64,000 nucleotides of DNA from Psoroptes ovis (lineage: Eukaryota; Arthropoda; Arachnida; Sarcoptiformes; Psoroptidae), in contig PQWQ01000033.1 in NCBI GenBank assembly GCA_002943765.1, positions 340,758-404,757 on the forward strand, given 5' to 3'. The position numbers and the translations under genes were made by a program. Positions 42,001-54,000 of the stretch are shown piece after piece. Below the pieces are notes generated by a model that ran no database searches, was not told where the DNA came from, and saw nothing but the letters and a program-made list of their open reading frames with translations. Positions within the stretch are counted from its first letter, which is position 1. Every line of letters starts with the position of its first letter.

Positions 42001-45000
42001 TCAATGAGAATGAGATCTGAAAATGTATTTTTATGGTTTCCGTTCGAGTGTTGGTGTGTGTGTGTTTCATTCAATCGAAATTCAATCGTGCCTGTCTCGG
42101 GCATTGGCAGTTTACATGCAAAAATCCACAAACGCCACCATCACGGGCAACGACAGTTCTGAACAATTTTCTCCTTCAAAACCAAAAATCAACTCCCTTT
42201 TTATTTTTTATTTTTATAAATTACACAAAATACACATATACACACTTATATATATGTGTGTGTATATAGAAGATTAAATATATTTCAGGTAGTCCGGAAA
42301 GTTTTGGCAGATTTTCAGTGAGCAACTCTAACGGATTAAACGGAATGAACTTTTCGGACGACCTGAATACACAAATCAATCACATAGAAATACACGTTTT
42401 CCGCTATTTTTCATAGCGCAATACCGCTAGCCGTTTATCGGATGGATGCTACCGCCGATACATCTGTACATACATACACAGTGAAGAGACAGATGAATTT
42501 GAATGTGAATCAAAAAAAAACCACACCAGAAATCTATGCTTGTTTCTCTGTGCATTTGTCTATATAATACTGTATTTGTGAATCTTTTCAATTGGTAAAT
42601 TTGCTGGAAACATTTTTTCATTCATTTCCACCAAAACGATTCATTTTGATTCATTTGTGTTTTGTCAGTGTTCTGGTTAAGTGTATTCCGAATTCAAAAA
42701 TTCATTCGGTGTCCATAGCCTCATAGCCTTATGAAAATCTGAAAATTTGAAATTGAAAAAAATTTTCCGGCAAATTTATCCAAGATTTTTTCTCCAAGAA
42801 AATTTTCTCCCCGTTTGAAAATTTGTGAATTTTTTTTTTTTTTTTTTGTTCCACTCATCACTTACTCATCAGGTCTAAACCCTTGTGTGTCTAAAATTAT
42901 TCAAAGTGTCTGTGAAATATTTTACCAAGAAAAAATATTTCTTCGCCAATCACCTGTCGATGTATTATTGATTACACATACATATTTGATAATTTGAGAA
43001 AAATATTTTCGTCTTGGGAAAATTTCCAAGAAATTTTTTTTCGAAATTCTTCTTCACCACCCGTGAAAATTATCACCTTATTCAATCAGTCAATTGATCG
43101 ATCGATTACTTTGTGTTTGAACGAACCAAATCAATCTTTCACCAATCAATCAAAAATGCCATCAATCTACGATTTTCGACACGTCGAATTGGACAAAGTT
43201 GGCCGCGGTAAAAGGTTCGTTCACATGTTCCGTACTCTTAATTAATCTGGTCAATTAATTTGGTTAATTAATTAATTTGAATGCGTTAATTGCGTTTTCT
43301 CTTCTTCGAAGGTGGTCACCTCTTAGTCGTAATAAATCTTTGAAGCGTTTCCACGCTTCTTCAGGCGCTTCGCTTTGAAGCGTTTCCCTTCGAGCGTTCC
43401 CAGGAAATTTCTTAAAGATTTCTTGAAGATTTAAAGGTTTTTCTGGCTGAAATTCACTGATCCTTAACCCTTTTTTTTGATCTAATTGTTTTTTTTTTTA
43501 CTTTGTTTTGATGAATTTCACGCCGTTTACCGTAGGCTAAAATCTTAATTAATTAAGATGAATAATTCACCGAGAAGAAGAGGAGGAGGAGGAGGAAGAA
43601 ATTAATTGTTCATTTTTCTCAGTGTATCTTCAAGAAATCTTAATGAAAATTTTTTTAGAAAATTTCCTTAATTATTCTCTTGATTAATTTCATTCGAATT
43701 CAAATGTTAAAATTTCTTAAAAATCTTGAATAATTTCATAATTGTTCGCCTATGAACATTTGATATAAATTCATGTCTTTGAACTTTTAAATGAATTTTT
43801 TTTTCATAAATTTTTTCTTGAAGAAAATTCATCCATTTGCATTGCTTGGTTGATTTAATATTAGAATATGTGAATGTGAATGAGTTAATATGGATTTAAA
43901 TCCACCTGTTTCTATTTTCAATTCATTTTCTACATGAGTTTACCACCTGATAAAGTTTTCAAAAGGTTCAAAACCTTTGATTCTTTAAAGGTTAATTTTT
44001 TGGCTTAATGAATCAACGATTCATTAATGATTGAAATAAACAATAATTAATAATAAAATCAATTAAATGACAAAGAAAATCAATTCCCAAGAATATTTCT
44101 TCGGCAAAAGAAATCTCACAAGAAAAAAAAATGGCTGAATTACTCACGAACAATTGTACAATTGTAAAAAAATCATTATTGTTCAAAATCAATCCTTTCA
44201 AAAATCATTAAGTGTATGGTAAAGATCTATTCGATTGTCCGAAAAGTTTTGGCCGATTTTCATCGAGCAACTCTATGCGATTAAGCAGAATGAACTTTTT
44301 GGACAACCTAATAGATCTGTATATTATTATTCAGCCAATATTACTTAATGATTCCCGACTGCTTAATGTTTGATAATTATCATTGAATCTAGCTTCAAGT
44401 ATACACTCAAGTATATGCATGCAAATGGTCTTTGTGTGTCTACACGAAAAAAAAGGTTAATTTTCGAATCTCAAGGAATTTCAAAGAAATTTTCGGAAAA
44501 ATTTCCGATAATTTCATCTCTTAATATTTTCGAAAGCCGGTTTTCGATTCGGGAAATCATCGAAATCATTACCCATTTCGGTATTCGTGTCCATTATCCA
44601 TGTGTAAATCCACGAATGTATCCACCACCATTATTATCCTCGACCAAAAATGTAATGATTATCATTGTATTTCTGTTTTTCTCAAAGGGTTTCGACCAGA
44701 TGACAAGTACATTATTTTGGTCATTTTCTTCGAATGGTCAAAAGAATCATTTCCCCTGCCTCCACTAATGATCATAATGATGTTTACCCCTTTCATATTC
44801 CATTGAATTACATAAACTAATGTAATTTTCCTCGAAAAAAAATCTTTAATCTTAATCTTTTCAAGGGTTATACATGTTGATACATGCACATCTCTAAAAG
44901 TATAGTCTTCGGAATGATAATGATGATTGTACACGACTACAACATTAGACATAATTATTAGGTATAATCAATGGTACAATGATGTAGTGCCATTCATAAA

Positions 45001-48000
45001 TGATGTAATTTTTGAAACAATGTAACAATGTTTGACAAAGTGTAATGACAATTGAAAACATCTTTTCTTCGAGGCTATTTGTGAGACTAAATTACCATGT
45101 TTTACCCTTAGATCATAATCAAGCATGAGGTTATACATATTAATCGTAAATTGTTTCCTCGATTATGTCATATGTGAATGGCCATTGTACAAGTAATTTA
45201 TGGTCTAAATTAGATCAACCAAATTAGATTAACCTCATCGTAATCATTAACATTCGTCCAAAAATATTGCCATTAACCTTGTCATTATTCGATTAACCCT
45301 CAATTCGCCTTGAATTTGTCGATTACCACTCTGGGTAATTTGCTGTAAATCTAATTTACAGCAAAACAATTCCACTTGTACATACACGAAAAGTAACGTC
45401 AATGTATTAATCGAATTAATGGATAATGATCATGAAATTTGATAATTTAGCCCTTGAAAAAGTAATTGAATTTGTGAATGTTTCATCTTTATTATCAACA
45501 TTACTCATTAATGATTATGATATATGTGAATGGGAAAAAAAATTGGTCGTAGAAACACAAATTAAATTACTTGTCATTACTTATGTGATTACTGGTCATT
45601 ATTACTTGGTCATTATTGCCAAACATAATAACCATTAACAAGTAATCCATGGTTTGAAAAAGAAGTAAATTACAGGTGTAGCGTCATGCAGGTAATTCAG
45701 CAAATTTGGCAAATCTCATTTACCATTATTGACTGACCATTATTTGTGAATGGTCCCGTTCATTCTTACCTGCGTAAAATTTGCCAAATTATTAAAACGA
45801 GTAATTGGATTTCGATGCTTCCAGCAATTCTCACATCATTTGTGCAGATGATTTGAATGTATTTCGATTCGAATCTTAACGATTTGAAATAATTGAGAAA
45901 TGTTTCCCGGAAGGAAACAATCAAAGATGTTTCACATGAATATTTTCCATAATTTATTTTCCCGGAAAATTTCTCCGGTGATTTATGGAAGATTTATGAT
46001 CATTATTTATTGCTCCACTTGGTGAATCTATGAGAAAATCGTTTTCATCCATAGAAATAATTATCATTTTCACGAAACATGAGTCATTCACAAATACCAT
46101 ACACACATATATATTCATTCATATATTCAATTATATCCATGTATGTTAATACAAAATGGACTTACCTATTTCATTCTAGATCAAATACACTCAATGAATG
46201 TAATGAGATGATGATAATATCAAATAGCTTTTCAAATGATTATTTTTTATGACTTTTTCATTTTATTTTTCATTTATTTATGGGCCCATTCACATATTCC
46301 GTTGCTTATATTTTTTATTCTGGTTGTTTTTTTGGTGCCCAAAAAAACAATTTTCAGCTGCCATCCTGGTGTGTTACCCTCAACCCTCGTTGGTTCTCCC
46401 CATTCCATCCATCCATCATGAGTCATTATGTTTGATTAGAGCCATTCACATACACAGTGTGTGAATCATCCTTAGACTCATTGAATTCATGGATTCAATA
46501 TTCCATAAGTGTGTAATTCCCTTTCATTCATTCATCTCAGAATTTGTCATGGAATTTCGTTTGGGTCTTTTCGAGCTTTGGCATCTCAATTTTTCAAATG
46601 AATTGAGCCTTTGTTCATCAAGGGTCAAAGGGGCCTTAACTTTTGAACAATTCAAAATTTCAAAGTTTTTTAAATTGTGTTAATTTTGTTTATTTCAAAG
46701 CCAAAATTCAATGATTGATCGGTTTGAATTTCCATGGAAAATTTTTTTGCTTCCATCCGTCATCGATGAACTGGAAATGTCAAATTCGAATCGAAATTCC
46801 TTTGTATCATTGAATTGAATATCAAAAACAATTTTGACAAATTTGAAAGCTTTCCACACAAAATGCATTCAAATAGGAAACAATTGTTACGAAATGATTT
46901 CCTTTTAAAATTATTTCAAATTTAAATTCAATATATCATAATTTTCTGCTGCTGTTAATCTCAACAATAGCAGAAGCAGCAAATTATTAGGTTGTCCCAT
47001 AAGTTCTTGTCGTTTTTTAATTTTTTTTTTTTTTGATTCGAAAAACGGCAAGAACTTATTGGACAACGCAATACATCATTTGATTAATCATTGAATCGCT
47101 GCTATTCCTGTCATATTTCAATTGAATTCCGTTCAATTTCGACTGATGATGAAATTCATTGCATTCAAACAATTGTTCGCAATCATTTATCATTAACTCG
47201 TTAAATACCCAAAATTTATCATCATTCACACACAGCAAACCATTCAAATTGGCCATAAACAATAGATCCATAATCAGAGAGATAATCATTCAATCATTCT
47301 GTGTGTGTATTTGTATGTACAATCATTATTAGACTATTCCATATCCGTTTGAATCATTTGAATTTTGAATGGTTTGAAATTGAATTCAAATCTTCCAGTT
47401 TTTTTTGTTCAGAAATTCATTAAATCATAATTATTAGGGCGTCCGTAAAGTTTTTGCCGGTTATATTGTGGAGAATTATGAGAAAATTGGCAAAAACTTA
47501 TCGGACAGCCTTATATTTATACATTCTTATATTTCTATTATTCCCATTAATTTCTATGACTTTTCTATGCGAAATCTATCATTTATTAATTTTCAAAATT
47601 TCCAAAATTCAAAAATATATTCCTCAATTCTCCATTGACTCTTCATATGACTTGAATTTCAATAAATCTCGAAATCAATTCAAAGAATTCCAAATAAAAG
47701 TCCTTGAAATTCTTACACGATTCGTGAAGGCCATCACAAATGATGATTCAGAGTGATTCAGGGTGATGTATGGTTGAACGATTGAAGGCTAAAGAATCAT
47801 TTAATGATTCTGAATGTAATGATGACTCATACTTGGGCGAAATTCGAAAATTCTGGCTGCGCCTGTGTCCTCGATGTGATTTGGTACAGTTCCATTTCAC
47901 TGAGAGAATCAGGCAGAAACGAATCATCATTGAAAAATTGCCATTGAAATTTAATGGCAGCTCGTTGAATTTCAATGAGAATGACTGTGGTAGGTTCACC

Positions 48001-51000
48001 ATAAATCGATGAATCACTGGTCTTTGTTTTTGCTTATTTTTTCCCTGAAAATTTCTCGTAATTGACATATGATTGACATTTTCTTCGCGAGTAATATGTC
48101 ATATCAAAGTGAAAAGGAAAGTTTTTTCTGCTTCGGTTTTCCTGGAAAATTTCCCAAACTCATCCACCCCCATCAACCCTACCCCTGCCCACCTATGCAT
48201 GATAAACTCAGGTAATTCACACGTGAAAACCTCCAAGTGTTTGCCCACATTTTTTTTTGACATTTTGTCATTTTGTGAAATGAGTTTTTCCCGAAAAATT
48301 TCTCACTCTTGAACGAACATACCACAAGCATATTACATTACCTTAGCCACGCATCAGGGTATAACCTGTGAAATAAATACTTTCGAATTTTTTTTCTGCG
48401 TAAAATTTCTCACCTTGTTCACCTTTGTGAAACAATCATTCACGATGCATTTCACAAACCGAACTGAACAATGAGAAATGACAAGTAATTTTACTTGTCA
48501 AAAATTCATTTTTGAAAGTGTTTTCCCGAAAAATTTCTCAAAGATATAAGATGCTACCAGTGTTTGTGAATGACTCTGACAAATTCGATATCTTGTATTT
48601 TCCTTTGAACAAAACGCGAATCATTTTCAATCTAAGAAATGATATTTGATCACTTTTCAGATATTTAAACAAAAGCTTTTCTATTTTCATTTAATGATCA
48701 ATCAAGCAAATCGATTGAATGATCGATTCAATGATCGATTGATCATATTTAAGATCATACAAAGTGGTAAATGATCAATGGATCGGTATTTTTATGGCAT
48801 ATTCACGATATTCGATCATCACAATTTCCGATTGTAATTTGGGCTAAAAAAAACAATTGAAGATCATAAACGATTACGACCTTTAAATAATGCTTCGATT
48901 GTGATTGATATTCAATTATTTCAAATTCTAAAGATTCATCTAAGAAAAACTGGAAATCATTTCTAATAAATCACAATTCAATCATAAAATTCCATTGTAT
49001 TCAATCAATCAATTCAATCCGATGCAAATCATATAATAAATGAATGGCTCCAAAAATCATATAATTGATTGGATGAATGACCCCCATTTAAAAAATCATC
49101 ATATAATTGAATCTTTATTGAATCTTCAGACCCTTATAAAAATCAATCAATGAATAGATCATTATAATGATTATCATTCGATATATTTAACGATCTCAGT
49201 AGACAATAGGCTTAATGCTTTTCGTATTCATTCATTCAAAACCATTGATTCAATAGACAAGACAAGACAATATGCCAGCACATCTCTCTCTGTCAGTGTG
49301 TCATCATTAAACAATCGAAATTGAATCAAACACAATTAAACCTCGAATACAATGATCGAATCGAAAATACAATCAAATACAATTAAATCCTGTGAACAAT
49401 TGTATTGTATTCGTATTTCGGGATCAATCATCATCATCAATGACGATTCGTTGAATTCGTTCAAATTCATTTCAATTGTTTAGGTTGTCCGAAAAGTTTT
49501 GGCAGATTTTCATGAGCAACTCTATCGAATAAGCCGAATGAATTTTTCGGACAAGCTAATATTTCGGGTTCAATTCTAATAATTGAAATTGCTTTGCAAT
49601 TAAAAACTCCAAGCTGCTGCAATCGCTGCTGCTGGTATTTCACACAATTGAATTGAATTTCCATCTCTCATAATGTACACAAATGATAATTGAAATTATT
49701 ATCAAAGTCTTGCACTTAAACATCTTCCAATTATGATCAAATTATCTTCCATTATTCGAAACATCATTACATCTTTGAAAATGTTCGCTTGAATAAATCA
49801 TTTGATTGGAATTTTTTCAAGCGATGCTTTGTCTTTGTGTATTATGATTATCATCAATTTGAGCCATTGTTTTCCATGGTTGTTGGCTCCAAAGGACCTT
49901 TGAATCGCTGAACAATCGTGCCGGCTGCTGCTGTTCTTGTTGTACATATGACATGACTATTTCAGCAGAGTTTTCGTGCTGAATCATTATTGAATTACTT
50001 TCGATTGGTTTTTTCATTTCATTTTGATTAATTGAAAGTCATTCTATTTGTGAATTATTTGATTGATTTATTCAAAAAAAAAAAAAAAAAAATCGATCAA
50101 TCATTGATTTGGATTTGATTTGATGAATCATTTGCCCAATAGATTTACCTTGATCTGTTTATCTTTGAAAATTTTGCCACGAATCAATCATTATCAATTA
50201 TCATTGATGCCCATTCATATATTCAATGCTCTCATAGATTTTAAAGATTTCAAAGATTTTCAAACGTGATTATCTTTAATTTTGATTCCAAAGAAAACTT
50301 TCCGAAAAAAAAGAGAAATTTTCCCCGGAAAACAAATTGTTCATGCAATTTGATTTATTTATGATCATTATTACTTATTACGACTATTTCATATCGCTAA
50401 AATGATGATTTAATTGTTAAATTATCATTTTTTTAAAATAATAATAATAAATTACTATTTCAACATGAATAGCTCAATTAATCATCCGATTTTTCTGCAA
50501 AGAAAAAAATTGGCTTCGAAAATCTCTATTTCTTCCTATTTCTACCTTGTAGAAATTTTCAAAAAAAAATTGTTTCTTCGAAAAATTCCTTAAAAATTAG
50601 AAATTAATGCTTATCTCCAAGCAATTCGACTGATAACTGACTGACTGATAATATAATCATTTTTCATTTTGTCGTAATTATTCACCTGATTTACCTGAAA
50701 TATACCTGTAAAAATAGATTTTGAAAATCCATCCATTTATTCAGTGGAAAACTATGAACTGAAATGTAGTTAAACAAGTCAAAATAGTAATTACGAATGG
50801 TGAAAAAAATGAAATTTTTCAATTTTTTTGAAAAATTAGATTCAGGTAAAACGGTAGACGCTTGTAATATTAATGTGTTACAAGGTACTGAACACAGGTA
50901 TAACTTTGTCCAAAGATTATACATAATTTGCCCATCAGGCCAAAACGAAAATTGAGTCGAAATTGGATTGAATTGATTTTGACATTTGTGCTTGTAATCG

Positions 51001-54000
51001 AATGATTCATTCAATTTATTAGATTGTCCGGAAAGTTTTGGCCGATTTTCATGAGCAACTCTATCCGGATCAAGCGGAATGAACTTTTCGGACAATCTAA
51101 TACATTTAATTTGTCTGTTAAAAAAATTAATTTTTTTGATTTTCTAATTTTAGTAAATTAATTATTTAGTAATAATTATTATTTATCAATGATTTGTAAT
51201 TATTAAGTGAAAATTTGTTATTTTTTCTTTTTCTTAAAGATTAAAATCTTTGAAATCAAAGATTTGTGTGTGAATTAAAATTTTAAAATCAAAATTTTAA
51301 TTAAATTTGACTCAAATTAATTTCAATGTATTAGGCTGTCCGAAAAGTTCATCCCGCTTAATCACGATAGAGTTGTTCATGAAAATCGGCCAAAACTTTT
51401 CGGACAACCTAGAATATTTCTGTTTAATCATTGGTGCTGAATTTAGCCATGAGATTACCGTTTCGAACATCATTTGAGATTGAAATCTCAGTGCTTTATG
51501 ATCTTGTTTACTGAAGTTATGAATCTATGAATGACTCCATGTCTATGAACTATTTATTTTCAATTAATTCGATGAAATTTTAAATTTTTCCTTTGTATTT
51601 CATCTACTTTGAAATAATTATAGAATTATTAAAGCACCTGGCGGTGGTGCACACAACATATTTGGACAACAATCATCATCAAATGAACAGCTGAATGGTG
51701 GCAAAATTAATGGTAGTAATGGTACATTTAGTGAAACTGATTCAATTGATGGATCATCATCAATATTATCATGTCCATCAACACCTGTTCATTCGACAAC
51801 CAATGGTAGTAATGGAGTTAATGGAAATAACAATAATTTACAATTTGGTTATGAATCGGATACCAGTTCACAAACAACACAATCATCGATAGCAACGACA
51901 CCTACGGCCGCAAGCGCAACTACACCATCATCATCAAGACGTGGTTCATTGCAAGAAACCAAAAATCGTTTGTTTGGTCAACCAGAAGTAACTGATACAC
52001 CACGTAGACGTGTTGTTGATCGTATGAAATCGAATATATTTGCCGAACCTGATCCATCACAACAAGCGGCTGTTGTTCGTACACCATCAGTGAAAAAATA
52101 TGAACACGGTATGTACAACCATAGTTTCTCCTTGTTTTTGAGCCACAAACACGTGTAAACCTCTGACCATTAATTTGGATTGAAAACACGTGTAAATCAC
52201 TAACCATATTATCCCATGGAAGCATATTCACACAATATCTGTCCATGTTCTTCGGGACATATTGTCACAAATGATTGTCCCATGTCGATCGATTAGATTC
52301 AAGTCCATAATCATTCGCTAATCTTGTTCGAATCGTCCATCTAATTGATTATTTATTACTTTTTTGCTATATTTTCGATTTTAAATTACTTCCACACCGA
52401 AAGCATCAATATTTTCCAAAATGGAAATACTTCGATTATTTGTCACTGAACAAATAAATCCAAAAACAAATGATCCAATAAGTAATCAAGCTTAATGTAA
52501 ATTCCATTTATGAACACTGTGAATGTCGTTTTGGATTGAAATTCTTATCTTCTTTGATTTGAGTCAAATTCAAATTGAATCCATCAATCGATTCAATTTC
52601 GCATAATTCTCATTTGAAATTTGAAATTCAAATTTGCTTAAGACTCCCTGCCAAGCAGTAGGATTAAGTTGGTCGCCACCACCAACAATGGCCGAATACC
52701 GAATTCAATCGGGATTCATTCAAACTTTTTTGACAGATCTGAATTCTGGAATTTCAAAATTCTGCAGTTGAAATGCTGGTCCATAAATTATCTCCAATTG
52801 TGACCAGTAAATTGAACCAGCAAACAAATTCAATCAACCAAACAAACAAACAAAGTAATCGAAAGGGTTAACCAATGAGAATGAATGATTGAATAGACAA
52901 GATAAATGGTGGAATGGTTCAGTCCAAATGGCTTTGAATAGCCCAAAAAATAAAATTCCTTTCATTGAATTCAATGAATCTATGCTCGGAGATAATTTAA
53001 TTCAATAATTTCAAAACCACAATTAGCTCCAAAATTCTCGCAGAGAAAATTGCCCAGAAATTCCACTGAAATATTTCCAAAATTGAATTAATTTTCCCAG
53101 CAACTTTTCTACACAAAGTATTCTTAGGGCATTTCATCGCTTCGAATTATGACAATTGTGGCTAATCATAGCACTCAAACATTGAAATAATACACAAATG
53201 CCTTCGAGGCATTTTTTTGGTTTGAAAATTTTCGGGAAATTTTCCTCCTCTTCTCTCAGATACACTTGGTGCTCTATGAATGTTTTATGGCAGAAATAAC
53301 CACATATAAAACATCCATATATCACACCAACATTTGCTGATGATCATTACTGATCACAGCATGATTAATTTTAATTTAAAAATTGAATTGAATATTTTAG
53401 GCTGCTGTCCGAAAAGTTTTGATTGCAAATCAATAAGAAATGCTCATTGAAAATCATTATAAAAATCCGTCAAAACTTTTCGGACAATCAATTATTTGCA
53501 AACATTCATTTGCACATAAAAATTTGTTTACAAGTGTTAAAAAGTGTAAATATTCACCCATAGTGACTCTTACTCATATTTAATGGTGAACATTTTCAAT
53601 GCATTTCTGGTCTAACACAAATATTTACCAATTGCATTATCTCATTGGTGATCAAAAAAAAATCAACAAAATATGATCAAAATTTTAAAATTTTTGAAAT
53701 TTAAAAATTTGATGATTTTCATCAAATTTTTCCAATACTTTGACCATTGTTTTTGAATGATGATGAATCAATATTTGTATTTATGATTTTTGATTAAATT
53801 TTAATGTATATCAGGTTGTCCGAAAAGTTCTTGCCGATTTTCCAAATAATTTTCTATACGATATAACCGGCAAAAAATTTTCCGGACAACCTAATAAAAT
53901 GTCATTATTCAATCTAATGCAAACAATTCATATTTGATCAATTTCAAATTGATTTGTACAAATTTTCAGTTGAAAATTTCAGCTAATCAATTTGATTGAT

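Larger units (their letters stand above)
27123..43155 (+). other. Middle part of the large Jupiter intron
   Basis: No recognised gene. It contains MITE copies 8-16, a CACGTG cluster at 27736-28487, GTCC-rich imperfect repeats at about 28910-29110, poly(A)/poly(T) tracts and TTTGCACTCG half-elements near 31195 and 31460. The segments 37140-39290 and 40550-42280 show only simple AT-rich repeats and scattered CTGCGCMAG sites. Confidence 0.7.
43215..51623 (+). other. Intron between alternative first exon and common exon
   Basis: 8.4 kb with no recognised gene. It holds MITE copies 17-22, a GAAGCG/CGCTTC hairpin-rich patch at about 43340-43405, a GGA run at 43574-43600 and simple AT-rich repeats. 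ORFs such as 47770-48012 are open on both strands and match nothing I recognise. Confidence 0.7.

Noticed and set aside
47748..48068. Overlapping ORFs of 80 aa (+) and 106 aa (-)
   Set aside because: No recognisable motif and mutually shadowing. Either could be chance in a region with fewer stops.
35476..51095. Several ORFs ending or beginning with NELFGQ or RPKLFGQP
   Set aside because: These are translations of MITE terminal repeats, each at a MITE position. They are not genes.
51695..52246. Other-frame and opposite-strand ORFs over the core exon
   Set aside because: Shadows of the Jupiter exon; the conserved motifs are only in the chosen frame.
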